Positions 7,726 through 16,540 of a stretch of 64,000 nucleotides of DNA are shown piece by piece. The notes beneath the pieces were generated by a model. It ran no database searches, had not been told where the DNA came from, and worked only from the letters and a program-made list of their open reading frames with translations. The position numbers were made by a program, and so were the translations under genes. The DNA comes from Mangrovimonas spongiae. Its GTDB lineage: Bacteria > Bacteroidota > Bacteroidia > Flavobacteriales > Flavobacteriaceae. The stretch is taken from NCBI RefSeq assembly GCF_003944795.1, contig NZ_RWBG01000001.1, forward strand, positions 310,001 to 374,000, in the 5' to 3' direction. Position 1 is the first letter of the stretch. Every line of letters starts with the position of its first letter.

Positions 7726-8721
7726 ATGAGTAAAATCACAGCAGCCATTACAGCTGTAGGCGCTTACGTTCCAGAGTTTGTGTTGTCGAACAAGGTTTTA
7801 GAAACCATGGTTGATACTAATGACGAATGGATAACAACCAGAACAGGTATTAAGGAACGTAGAATACTTAAAGAAGAAGGCAAAGGTACTTCTTATCTAG
7901 CCATAAAAGCCGCCCAAAATCTTTTAGAAAAAAAACAACTCGATCCTAAAGAAATCGATCTGGTAATTGTTGCCACAGCAACGCCAGATATGCCCGTAGC
8001 CTCAACAGCTGTATATGTAGCAAGCCAAATAGGAGCTACAAATGCTTTTGCTTACGATTTGCAAGCAGCATGTTCTAGCTTTTTATACGGGTTATCTACA
8101 GCAACAAGTTATATAGAGTCGGGACGATACAAAAAAGTCTTACTAATAGGAGCAGATAAAATGTCTTCTATAATAGACTATACAGATCGTGCAACTTGTA
8201 TTATTTTTGGAGATGGTGCAGGAGCAACACTACTAGAACCAAACACAGAAGGATTAGGGTTTCAAGACGAATTTTTAAGAAGTGACGGCGCAGGAAGAGA
8301 GTTTCTAAAAATAGAAGCAGGAGGATCTATTTTACCTCCAAATGAAGAAACCGTTAAAAACAAACAGCATTTTGTACATCAAGATGGGCGTACAGTGTTT
8401 AAATTTGCAGTGTCTAATATGGCAGGCGTTTGCGAAGAAATTATGAAACGAAATAACTTAACACATGAAGATGTGTCATGGTTAGTGCCTCACCAAGCAA
8501 ACCTTCGTATTATTGATGCTACCGCAAATAGAATGGGACTAGAGGAAGCAAAAGTCTTAAAAAACATTCATAGATACGGAAATACAACCTCTGCAACATT
8601 ACCTTTATTATTAAGCGATTTTGAAGGACAATTAAAAAAAGGCGATAATTTAATATTTGCTGCTTTTGGTGGCGGATTTACTTGGGGATCTATTTATTTA
8701 AAATGGGCCTATAATTCATAA
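7726..8721 (+). CDS. fabH: Beta-ketoacyl-ACP synthase III
   Basis: Condenses an acyl-CoA primer with malonyl-ACP to start fatty-acid synthesis. The 331-residue protein carries the triad: Cys in DLQAACSSFLYG near residue 114, His in VPHQANLRI near 256, and Asn in HRYGNTTSATLP near 286. It also has the N-terminal NDEWITTRTGIKER motif. Acyl primer specificity (straight or branched) cannot be read from the sequence. It is the first gene of a fabH-accB-accC cluster on this strand. Confidence 0.96.
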   Translation: MSKITAAITAVGAYVPEFVLSNKVLETMVDTNDEWITTRTGIKERRILKEEGKGTSYLAIKAAQNLLEKKQLDPKEIDLVIVATATPDMPVASTAVYVASQIGATNAFAYDLQAACSSFLYGLSTATSYIESGRYKKVLLIGADKMSSIIDYTDRATCIIFGDGAGATLLEPNTEGLGFQDEFLRSDGAGREFLKIEAGGSILPPNEETVKNKQHFVHQDGRTVFKFAVSNMAGVCEEIMKRNNLTHEDVSWLVPHQANLRIIDATANRMGLEEAKVLKNIHRYGNTTSATLPLLLSDFEGQLKKGDNLIFAAFGGGFTWGSIYLKWAYNS

Positions 8722-8761
8722 ATCAACTAACAACGATAAACTAAATTAATACCTAATAATC

Positions 8762-9259
8762 ATGGAATTAAAAGACATTCAAAACTTAATTAAGTTTGTA
8801 GCCAAATCTGGTGCAAGCGAGGTTAAATTAGAAACAGATGATGTAAAGATTACCATAAGAACAGGAAGCGACGATAAAGAAACAACAACTTACGTACAGC
8901 AAATTCCTGTTAACGCACCAGTTGCTCAAGCGCCAATGCCCGCTGCACCGCAACAGCCAGTACAACAAGCTGCTGCACCAGTTGCTGAAGCGCCTGCTGC
9001 TAAAGAAGACGATTCTAAATACATAACAATAAAGTCCCCAATAATAGGAACATTTTATAGAAAACCATCTCCAGACAAACCTACGTTTGTAGAAGTTGGT
9101 TCAACTATAAAAGAAGGCGATGTACTTTGTATTATTGAAGCCATGAAGTTATTTAACGAAATAGAATCTGAAGTTTCAGGGAAAATCGTTAAGGTTTTAG
9201 TAGACGATTCATCTCCAGTAGAGTTCGATCAACCACTGTTTTTAGTTGATCCATCATAA
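8762..9259 (+). CDS. accB: Acetyl-CoA carboxylase biotin carboxyl carrier protein
   Basis: Carries biotin between the carboxylase and carboxyltransferase of acetyl-CoA carboxylase. At 165 residues it has the short N-terminal domain ([17 protein letters not shown]), a flexible Ala/Pro/Gln-rich linker at about residues 60-85, and a C-terminal biotinyl domain. The modified Lys lies in [12 protein letters not shown], and the protrusion [11 protein letters not shown] (the 'thumb') is present. It lies 40 bases after fabH and 75 before accC. An imperfect hairpin lies in that second gap. Confidence 0.96.
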   Translation: MELKDIQNLIKFVAKSGASEVKLETDDVKITIRTGSDDKETTTYVQQIPVNAPVAQAPMPAAPQQPVQQAAAPVAEAPAAKEDDSKYITIKSPIIGTFYRKPSPDKPTFVEVGSTIKEGDVLCIIEAMKLFNEIESEVSGKIVKVLVDDSSPVEFDQPLFLVDPS

Positions 9260-9267
9260 CCTAATTT

Positions 9268-9311
9268 AAAATTCCAAAAGCAAATCCCAGTTTGTTGGAA
9301 TTTGGAATTTT
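9268..9311 (+). promoter_or_regulatory. Hairpin between accB and accC
   Basis: AAAATTCCAAA (9268-9278) is exactly complementary to TTTGGAATTTT (9301-9311), with a 22-base loop and a short T tract. A second TTGGAA in the loop allows an alternative pairing. It may tune accB:accC ratios by partial termination or RNA stability. This is inference. Confidence 0.45.
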
Positions 9312-9334
9312 TGAGATTTTAAATACAAGACGTT

Positions 9335-10684
9335 ATGTTTAAAAAAATATTAATAGCCAATAGAGGGGAAATAGCCTTACGTGTTATTAGAACCTGTAAA
9401 GAAATGGGCATCAAAACGGTGGCTGTTTATTCACTTGCAGATGCAGATAGCTTACATGTTAAATTTGCTGATGAAGCCGTTTGCATAGGACCAGCACCAA
9501 GCTCAGAATCTTACTTAAAAATATCCAATATTATAGCCGCGGCAGAAATAACGAATGCCGATGCTATTCACCCAGGATATGGATTTCTTTCTGAAAACGC
9601 TAAGTTCTCAAAAATATGCGAAGAGCATAATATTAAGTTTATAGGAGCTTCTGAAGAAATGATTTCTAAAATGGGAGACAAAGCCACAGCAAAAGCTACA
9701 ATGAAAGCTGCAGGTGTACCATGTGTTCCTGGAAGTGATGGTATTATAGAAGATTACGACGAGTGTGAAAAATTAGCCGAAGAAGTTGGTTATCCTGTAA
9801 TGCTTAAAGCTACTGCTGGAGGTGGAGGAAAAGGAATGCGCGCCGTATGGAAGAAAGAAGATCTTAAAGATGCGTGGGATTCTGCTAGACAAGAAAGTAA
9901 AGCAGCCTTTGGTAATGACGATATGTACATGGAAAAACTTATTGAAGAACCAAGACATATTGAAATTCAAATAGTTGGAGATTCTAATGGAAAGGCCTGT
10001 CATTTATCTGAAAGAGATTGTTCAGTACAACGTCGTCATCAAAAATTAACCGAAGAAGTACCTTCTCCTTTTATGACGAAAGCCCTACGTAAAAAAATGG
10101 GAGATGCTGCAGTAAAAGCCGCAGAATACATTAAATACGAAGGTGCAGGAACGGTAGAGTTTTTAGTAGATAAGCATAGAAACTTCTATTTTATGGAAAT
10201 GAATACACGTATTCAAGTAGAACACCCTATTACAGAACAAGTAATCGATTTCGATTTAATACGTGAACAAATTTTAGTAGCAGCAGCTGTGCCAATTTCT
10301 GGTAAAAACTACACACCAAATTTACACTCTATAGAATGTAGAATTAATGCTGAAGATCCATTTAACGACTTTAGACCATCTCCTGGAAAAATTACTACGC
10401 TGCACGCACCAGGAGGACATGGCGTTAGGTTAGATACGCATGTTTATGCAGGATATATTATTCCGCCTAATTACGACTCCATGATTGCTAAATTAATAAC
10501 AACGGCACAAACTCGTGAAGAAGCCATTAACAAAATGAAACGAGCTCTTGATGAGTTTGTTATAGAAGGTATAAAAACAACCATACCTTTTCATAGGCAG
10601 TTAATGGATCATCCAGACTACTTAGCAGGAAATTACACCACTAAGTTTATGGAAGACTTTAAAATGCAAGTGCCAGAAGAATAA
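9335..10684 (+). CDS. accC: Acetyl-CoA carboxylase biotin carboxylase subunit
   Basis: ATP-dependent carboxylation of biotin on AccB. The 449-residue length is typical. The N-terminal domain starts [19 protein letters not shown]. The ATP-grasp domain has the glycine-rich loop [12 protein letters not shown] near residue 160, [16 protein letters not shown], the [16 protein letters not shown] block, and the active-site [12 protein letters not shown] segment. The last gene of fabH-accB-accC, followed by a strong terminator. Confidence 0.97.
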   Translation: MFKKILIANRGEIALRVIRTCKEMGIKTVAVYSLADADSLHVKFADEAVCIGPAPSSESYLKISNIIAAAEITNADAIHPGYGFLSENAKFSKICEEHNIKFIGASEEMISKMGDKATAKATMKAAGVPCVPGSDGIIEDYDECEKLAEEVGYPVMLKATAGGGGKGMRAVWKKEDLKDAWDSARQESKAAFGNDDMYMEKLIEEPRHIEIQIVGDSNGKACHLSERDCSVQRRHQKLTEEVPSPFMTKALRKKMGDAAVKAAEYIKYEGAGTVEFLVDKHRNFYFMEMNTRIQVEHPITEQVIDFDLIREQILVAAAVPISGKNYTPNLHSIECRINAEDPFNDFRPSPGKITTLHAPGGHGVRLDTHVYAGYIIPPNYDSMIAKLITTAQTREEAINKMKRALDEFVIEGIKTTIPFHRQLMDHPDYLAGNYTTKFMEDFKMQVPEE

Positions 10685-10685
10685 A

Positions 10686-10718
10686 TTAAAAAGCCCGGAA
10701 TTTTCCGGGCTTTATTTT
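10686..10718 (+). terminator. Intrinsic terminator after accC
   Basis: AAGCCCGGAA, a short loop, TTCCGGGCTT, then TATTTTAT. It overlaps the end of the convergent lipoprotein gene, so it may serve both strands. Confidence 0.85.
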
Positions 10719-11236
10719 ATAACTATTGTTTCATTTATTTCTTTTAATACTTGAGGAACTTCATTACATGTAAAGTTAAGATTAAGGTTGTATGTATTGT
10801 TACTTAATTTATTAATTAATAAATGGCCTTCTGTTATTTCGTAATAGCCCGTTTTCCCTTTACAAAAGCACAATCTAGCAAATAATAACTTTACTTCTTT
10901 TAACTGTTTATTTTTAAGATTAACCTCAAGATTATTATAAGGTAATTCCAAAAAAATTATTTCTTGATAATGACTATCTTGAGTATTTGAAATTTTATTC
11001 CTGGTATAATCCATTTTTATAATAACATTTTCACCTTTACTTATTTCAGGATATAAAGCCCCAGTGCCATCATACTTTAATTCAAGATGGCTTTGTTGTA
11101 AAACATTTAATGTACATATACCATTTTCGGGACAGTAATTGTTAAATGGTGTTTTTTTATTTTTTACAGCATGCTCTTGTTTATTAGAGCAGCAAAATAA
11201 TGTAAAGGATAGAGCTATAAAAAATATGCTTTTCAT
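10712..11236 (-). CDS. Hypothetical small lipoprotein
   Basis: I start this at the ATG at 11236, giving 174 residues: MKSIFFIALSFTLFCCSNKQ, a signal peptide with lipobox Cys. The longer frame from 11263 only adds residues before the signal. The mature part has several Cys (PENGICTLN, ARLCFCKGKTG, FTCNEVP) and beta-strand-like alternation. No family is recognised. It is convergent with accC and divergent from the T9SS metalloprotease. Envelope location is inferred; function unknown. Confidence 0.7.
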   Translation of the reverse strand: MKSIFFIALSFTLFCCSNKQEHAVKNKKTPFNNYCPENGICTLNVLQQSHLELKYDGTGALYPEISKGENVIIKMDYTRNKISNTQDSHYQEIIFLELPYNNLEVNLKNKQLKEVKLLFARLCFCKGKTGYYEITEGHLLINKLSNNTYNLNLNFTCNEVPQVLKEINETIVIK

Positions 11237-11277
11237 AATTAAAATGACATTATTTATTTTCAATTGTTGTTAAAGTT

Positions 11278-11308
11278 TTGCAATAATGTAATTAAGGTAG
11301 TAATTTTA
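11278..11308 (+). promoter_or_regulatory. Promoter of the T9SS metalloprotease
   Basis: TTG at 11278-11280, a 20-base spacer and TAATTTTA at 11301-11308 (7 of 8 to TAnnTTTG), 24 bases before the ATG. Confidence 0.4.
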
Positions 11309-11332
11309 TCAATTAATTAAAAAAATCAGATT

Positions 11333-14300
11333 ATGAAAAAAAATTACAACAAATGGACTATTTTGTTGATTTTAATGCTTTTTTCCATAAATATTTATGC
11401 ACAAAATAAATCATTTTGGACAAAAATAGATAAGTCAAAGATAAGCCAAGAAAATCTAGTTCTAAGAAAATCAGAACCCCAAAAAAGTACTTTTTACCAA
11501 TTAGATATCACATCTTTAAAACAAGCATTAAGTTTAGCTCCAGAAAGAAGAAACTTTACAGGTGAGTCTAGTGTTATTATTAACTTTCCTAGTGCAAATG
11601 GTAAAATAGAAAGTTTTAGAGTTATGGAGGCATCAATAATGGCTCCAGAACTTCAAGAAAGATTTCCTAACATTAAATCTTATGTAGGTACAAGCTTAAA
11701 TGACCCTTCAAAGCTAATAAGGTTTAGTATTACGCCTCAAGGACTTCACACCATGACATTGTCTAGTGAGGGTATGCAACTAATAGATCCTTATGGAGAA
11801 AATAACACTTATATATCATATTTAAAGGCAGATTTACCTATTTTAGATAATGGATTTATTTGTGGTGTTGAAGATGTAGACACAGAGTTAGAAAGAAATT
11901 CGAATTCAAGCACAGAATCTTACAGAAATGCTGATGATGGAACAATGAGAGAGTTTCGTTTAGCTCTTGCTAGCACTGTAGAATATAGTGCTTTTCATTG
12001 GCAAGCTGCAGGGTTAACAGCACTATCTCCTGAAAGCGAAAAAAAAGCAGCTGTATTAGCAGCTATGGTTGTAACTATGACTAGAGTGAATGGTATTTAT
12101 GAAAGAGATTTATCTATAACTATGACTTTAGTTCCAAATAACGTAGATGTTATATTCATCGCTTTCGACTCATTTTCTAATGACAATGCTTCTGCATTAA
12201 TTGATCAAAGCCAAACAGTAATAGATGCAAACATTGGTAGTGGAAATTATGATATAGGTCATACATTTAGTACTGGCGGAGGTGGCTTAGCTCAGTTAAA
12301 CTCACCATGTACATCCTCCAAAGCACGAGGTATAACAGGATCACCATCACCTGTTGGAGATGCTTATGATATAGATTATGTAGCTCATGAAATGGGGCAC
12401 CAATTTGGAGCACCACATACGTTTAATGGAGATGCAGCAAACTGTGCGGCACCAAACAGAGCAGCTTCTAATGCATATGAACCAGGAAGTGGGAGTACTA
12501 TTATGGCTTATGCGGGAATTTGTCCTCCTCAAAATGTGCAAACTAATAGTGATGCTTATTTTCACCAAAAAAGTTTACAAATGATATGGGATAACATTAC
12601 TATAGGTGCTAGCCAATGTGCTGCTACCACATTTACAGGAAATACTGTACCAACAGTAGATGCAGGGGTAAATTACACAATTCCTATTTCTACGCCTTAT
12701 ATGTTAACTGCTGAATCTACTGATGCTGATGGAACAGGTTCTCATACTTATACTTGGGAACAATATGATTTAGGTCCTGCTGGAGTGCCTACAACTACAC
12801 TAACATCAGGTCCTTTAGTAAGGTCTATGACAGGAACTACTAACCCAACAAGATATATTCCCAACATACCTGACTTGATTGAAACGGGAGGTTCTACAGA
12901 GTGGGAAGTTTTATCTTCTGTGTCAAGAGATATTAATTTTAGAGTAACTGTTAGAGATAATGACCCTAGAGGAGGTCAAACAGCAACAGATATTATGACT
13001 TTAACAACAGCAACAGATGCTGGTCCTTTTATTGTCACTTCTCAAAATACTATTACAACCTGGTCACAAGGAAATACAGAAACAATTACTTGGGATGTAG
13101 CAGGAACCAATACAGGCTCAGTAAACACACCAAATGTTGATATTTTATTATCAATAAACGGTGGTCAAACTTTTGATGAAGTTTTAGCTACAAATGTTCC
13201 TAATGATGGTTCTCATGACATAACTGTACCAGATTTATTAGCAGATAATTGTTTGGTGATGGTTAAAGGGTCTAACAATGTCTTCTTTAATATCAATTCA
13301 GCAAGAATAGCTATAGGATATAATCTTACAAGTGGAGAAGAATGTAATACATATGTATTTGATTTAAATGAAACCTTGCCAACAAATGCAACAGCATTTG
13401 AACTTATAGAGGTTGAAGTGCCAGATGAAGGAGCAATATCAGATGTTAATGTGAAATACGATATTTCAACATCATCTTTGGGAGATTTACACATGGCTGT
13501 TATAAGTGCAGAAGGTACAAGAGCATATCTTTACCCTGCTGGTCCTTGTTCAACAGGATCTAATATGCAGGTTACTTGGGATCATGAATCTACACAATCT
13601 GTAGCAGATTTTTGTGGAAACAATCCTGTAACTGGAGTGGCTATGCCTGTAGTAACAACAGAACCAGAGCCATTAAATGCGATATATGGTCAAGAAATGA
13701 ATGGCACATGGATAGTAATGGCAGCAAATTTAGGAGGAACAAATATGGTATTTAATACGGCAGAGCTAGAAATTTGTAAATCTGGTACAGCTGCTGTTCT
13801 AGCGCCAACTAGAGTAACACAAGATACAGTTGAGGTTGAAGTATTATCATCTGCAACAATTGACGATACCCATCTCGTTGTAACAAGTCCAAATACTGGA
13901 AATACTGCAGATATAGTTTACACATTAACTGTATTACCTTTTGAAGGCACCCTTTATCTTAATGGAATACCTCTAGGCATTAATGATACATTTACACAAG
14001 CCGATGTAGACGCAGGTAATGTTACTTACACAACAACAGCTTCAAATGATGCTGTTGATGGATTTAGAGTTGATGTAGATGATAGTAATGGTGGAACGCT
14101 TCCAAATTTACTTGTTAATATTGCTATTGTAGAGAATTTAAGTACAGATGAATTTAATTTTGAAGTATTTAATGTTTATCCAAACCCATCTCAAGGATCT
14201 TTTACGGTACAATTAAGTACAATGGACAATGTGAGTCTTAGCATGATAGATATAAGAGGAAGAGTTGTTTATAATGAAAATTTTAACAACAATAATAATA

Positions 14301-14404
14301 CATTTATCCAACAAGTAAATGTGGGTGAAATAGCTTCAGGTATTTATTTACTTCAGGTTGAAGCAGAAGGACGCAAGTCTACCAAAAAACTCATTATCAA
14401 ATAG
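11333..14404 (+). CDS. Secreted reprolysin-like zinc metalloprotease with P-domain and T9SS type A tail
   Basis: Large (1023-residue) extracellular protease. A signal peptide (residues ~1-24, ending NIYAQ) is followed by a ~180-residue propeptide. The metzincin domain carries HEMGHQFGAPH at residues 352-362 (zinc His 352, 356, 362; catalytic Glu 353) and a Met-turn in STIMAYAGIC. Ig/PKD-like strands follow, then a proprotein-convertase P-domain around residues 670-790 (SDVNVKYDISTSSLGDLHMAV, ending GTWIVMAANLGG), and a cadherin-like segment. The last ~75 residues are a type A T9SS sorting domain (VYPNPSQGSF...GIYLLQVEAEG...KKLIIK). It should be exported by T9SS and anchored or released at the surface. 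Natural substrate unknown. Confidence 0.9.
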   Translation: MKKNYNKWTILLILMLFSINIYAQNKSFWTKIDKSKISQENLVLRKSEPQKSTFYQLDITSLKQALSLAPERRNFTGESSVIINFPSANGKIESFRVMEASIMAPELQERFPNIKSYVGTSLNDPSKLIRFSITPQGLHTMTLSSEGMQLIDPYGENNTYISYLKADLPILDNGFICGVEDVDTELERNSNSSTESYRNADDGTMREFRLALASTVEYSAFHWQAAGLTALSPESEKKAAVLAAMVVTMTRVNGIYERDLSITMTLVPNNVDVIFIAFDSFSNDNASALIDQSQTVIDANIGSGNYDIGHTFSTGGGGLAQLNSPCTSSKARGITGSPSPVGDAYDIDYVAHEMGHQFGAPHTFNGDAANCAAPNRAASNAYEPGSGSTIMAYAGICPPQNVQTNSDAYFHQKSLQMIWDNITIGASQCAATTFTGNTVPTVDAGVNYTIPISTPYMLTAESTDADGTGSHTYTWEQYDLGPAGVPTTTLTSGPLVRSMTGTTNPTRYIPNIPDLIETGGSTEWEVLSSVSRDINFRVTVRDNDPRGGQTATDIMTLTTATDAGPFIVTSQNTITTWSQGNTETITWDVAGTNTGSVNTPNVDILLSINGGQTFDEVLATNVPNDGSHDITVPDLLADNCLVMVKGSNNVFFNINSARIAIGYNLTSGEECNTYVFDLNETLPTNATAFELIEVEVPDEGAISDVNVKYDISTSSLGDLHMAVISAEGTRAYLYPAGPCSTGSNMQVTWDHESTQSVADFCGNNPVTGVAMPVVTTEPEPLNAIYGQEMNGTWIVMAANLGGTNMVFNTAELEICKSGTAAVLAPTRVTQDTVEVEVLSSATIDDTHLVVTSPNTGNTADIVYTLTVLPFEGTLYLNGIPLGINDTFTQADVDAGNVTYTTTASNDAVDGFRVDVDDSNGGTLPNLLVNIAIVENLSTDEFNFEVFNVYPNPSQGSFTVQLSTMDNVSLSMIDIRGRVVYNENFNNNNNTFIQQVNVGEIASGIYLLQVEAEGRKSTKKLIIK

Positions 14405-14428
14405 ATAATTTTAAACTATAATTATAAG

Positions 14429-14456
14429 AGCTCCTGGTTTTCAGGAGCTTTTTTTA
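14429..14456 (+). terminator. Intrinsic terminator after the metalloprotease
   Basis: AGCTCCTG, a short loop, CAGGAGCT and a T run, ending 17 bases before the next ATG. Confidence 0.85.
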
Positions 14457-14472
14457 TTTTTATAAAAAAATT

Positions 14473-15582
14473 ATGAACTTCTCATATTGGGAAAATACAT
14501 CCTGGTTTTCAAATATTGATTTTACTATTATTGGTAGTGGTATTGTTGGTTTAAACTGTGCTATTTCACTAAAAGAAACCTACCCAAAAGCTAAAGTGCT
14601 TGTTTTAGAAAGAGGAATCTTGCCTCAAGGTGCTAGTACAAAAAATGCAGGATTTGCATGTTTTGGAAGCTTAAGTGAAATATTAGACGATTTATCATGT
14701 ATGAAGAAAATAGATGTAGTAAATCTTGTTGAAAAGCGCCATAGAGGCTTAAAACTTTTAAGAAAACGCCTTACAGATAAAGCAATTGCTTATAAGGATT
14801 ATGGAGGTTATGAATTATTTGCAAAAAACGATAAACTATTTAATGCCTGTTATTCTAAATTAGAAGAGGTTAACCAACTATTACATCCTATTTTTAAAGG
14901 AAATGTTTTTAAAGTACTCCAAGACAAGAACAAGTTTCAAGGTATAAATAAGAATGTTATATATAATGCTTTTGAGGGACAAATAGATACAGGAAAAATG
15001 ATGTCAGCCTTATTAAAAAAAGCACATTTAAAAGGTATTCTAGTATTAAATAATATAGAAGTAACTAAATTTATAGAAGGTAACGACAAAGTTTATGTAA
15101 ATACGAAAGTATTTAAATTTTCTACAAGTAAACTATTTATAGCTACAAATGGCTTTGCTTCAAAGCTAATAAACGAGCAAGTAAAACCAGCAAGAGCTCA
15201 AGTATTGATAACTAAACCTATAAAAAATCTTCACATAAAAGGAGCGTTTCATTTAGATAAAGGTTTCTATTATTTTAGAAATATTGATAATAGAATACTA
15301 CTTGGTGGCGGAAGAAATTTAGATTTTGAGCAAGAAGAAACGTTTAAATTTGGTCAAACAAGACTTGTAGAACATAAACTTAAAGAGCTTTTAAAAACTG
15401 TTATTCTGCCAAATACAGCCCATGAAGTTGATTATTTTTGGTCTGGAATTATGGGGGTTGGTTCTTCAAAGAAGGTAGTTGTTAAACAGGTTTCAAATAA
15501 TGTCTTTTGTGGTGTAAGGCTTGGTGGGATGGGTGTTTCCATAGGAAGTTTAATAGGAGAGGAGTTAGCTAAGTTTGCATAG
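14473..15582 (+). CDS. FAD-dependent oxidoreductase (DAO family)
   Basis: Flavoprotein of the D-amino-acid oxidase/glycine oxidase superfamily. A dinucleotide-binding fold lies near the N-terminus (FTIIGSGIVGLNCAISL, ending with acidic ERG), followed by GASTKNAGFACFGS. A second FAD segment (KLFIATNGFASKL) and the C-terminal FWSGIMGVGSSKKVVVKQV...GVRLGGMGVSIG complete the pattern. The 369-residue length is ordinary. It is a soluble cytoplasmic enzyme with no signal peptide. The substrate is not evident; a small amine or amino acid is plausible. It converges with the ABC ATPase, with three bases between the stops. Confidence 0.82.
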   Translation: MNFSYWENTSWFSNIDFTIIGSGIVGLNCAISLKETYPKAKVLVLERGILPQGASTKNAGFACFGSLSEILDDLSCMKKIDVVNLVEKRHRGLKLLRKRLTDKAIAYKDYGGYELFAKNDKLFNACYSKLEEVNQLLHPIFKGNVFKVLQDKNKFQGINKNVIYNAFEGQIDTGKMMSALLKKAHLKGILVLNNIEVTKFIEGNDKVYVNTKVFKFSTSKLFIATNGFASKLINEQVKPARAQVLITKPIKNLHIKGAFHLDKGFYYFRNIDNRILLGGGRNLDFEQEETFKFGQTRLVEHKLKELLKTVILPNTAHEVDYFWSGIMGVGSSKKVVVKQVSNNVFCGVRLGGMGVSIGSLIGEELAKFA

Positions 15583-15585
15583 TGG

Positions 15586-16494
15586 CTAATCGATTTTTAA
15601 AAAAACATTTACTCCTTCTTGTAACGCTGTATCATAATGAAAGAAAATAGAAGAACCATTTCTCATTCCCTCAATTAAATAATAACTGCCTTTAAAATAA
15701 GACCGTTTTACCATAATCTCTATATCCGATTGTTTTGTTACTGTTAATTGGTTGGCGTAAACTAATTGTCCATTAATACTATTATGTTCACCAAAAAAAG
15801 AAGCAACCAGGGGTATGTTAGGACTTTTATAAAGGTTTTCAACGGTATCTTTAAAGGCGACCTTTTGATCTTGTAAAACAAGAACCTTATCAGCAAATCC
15901 TAAGACATCATTTTTATCGTGAGTAGCAACCAAACAGGTAATATTTTCTTGCTTTAAGAAATTAAAAACATTACGTCTTAAACTACGTTTTTTAAAACTA
16001 TCTATGTGGCTAAAGGGTTCGTCTAGTAATATAATTTCAGGAGCCTTAGCTAAGGCTCTAGCAAGTGCTACACGCTGTTTTTGTCCGCCGCTAAGGGTTT
16101 TTACTTTTACGTTCTTAAAATCGCTTAATTCAACAATCTCTAAAAGTTCATTAACGCGATCTTTTTTTCTTTCAGGGAAGAAGTTGGAAAGGTGTTTACC
16201 TACATTCTCTTCTACTGAAGTAAAAGGCATTAAATCGAATTCTTGGGTAACATGTTTTATAAAATCATAACCAACTACCAAGTTAAATTTTGGACCAAGA
16301 ATAGGTTGATTATTCCATGAAATATGGCCGCTGTTTAAATCGTATTCACCATAAATAAGTTTTAATAAAGTGCTTTTTCCAGAACCACTTTCGCCAATAA
16401 TAGCAATATTCTCACCTTTTTTTGCCTTAAAACTAACATGATTTAAAATGGTGGATTTATTATACGAAAAAACAATATTTTGAACATCAAGCAT
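15586..16494 (-). CDS. ABC transporter ATP-binding protein
   Basis: ATPase subunit started at the ATG at 16494 (MLDVQNIVFSYNKS), 302 residues; the longer frame runs into the upstream terminator. It shows Walker A GESGSGKSTLLK near residue 35, Q-loop VTQEFDL, signature LSGGQKQRVALARAL, Walker B EIILLDEPFSHID and the switch His in VATHDKND. A ~90-residue C-terminal extension resembles a TOBE-like regulatory domain of importer ATPases (SINGQLVYANQ...). No permease or binding protein is adjacent, so the transported substrate is unknown. Confidence 0.85.
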   Translation of the reverse strand: MLDVQNIVFSYNKSTILNHVSFKAKKGENIAIIGESGSGKSTLLKLIYGEYDLNSGHISWNNQPILGPKFNLVVGYDFIKHVTQEFDLMPFTSVEENVGKHLSNFFPERKKDRVNELLEIVELSDFKNVKVKTLSGGQKQRVALARALAKAPEIILLDEPFSHIDSFKKRSLRRNVFNFLKQENITCLVATHDKNDVLGFADKVLVLQDQKVAFKDTVENLYKSPNIPLVASFFGEHNSINGQLVYANQLTVTKQSDIEIMVKRSYFKGSYYLIEGMRNGSSIFFHYDTALQEGVNVFLKID

Positions 16495-16507
16495 GGACGA
16501 AAAATAA

Positions 16508-16538
16508 AAAAACCGCTTGAAATTCAAGCGGCTTTTTT
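16508..16538 (-). terminator. Bidirectional terminator between the FG-GAP gene and the ABC ATPase
   Basis: CCGCTTGAA and TTCAAGCGG form a near-perfect inverted repeat with A runs before and T runs after, so it works on either strand. On the minus strand it closes the FG-GAP gene; the ATPase starts 14 bases later. Confidence 0.8.
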
Positions 16539-16540
16539 GT

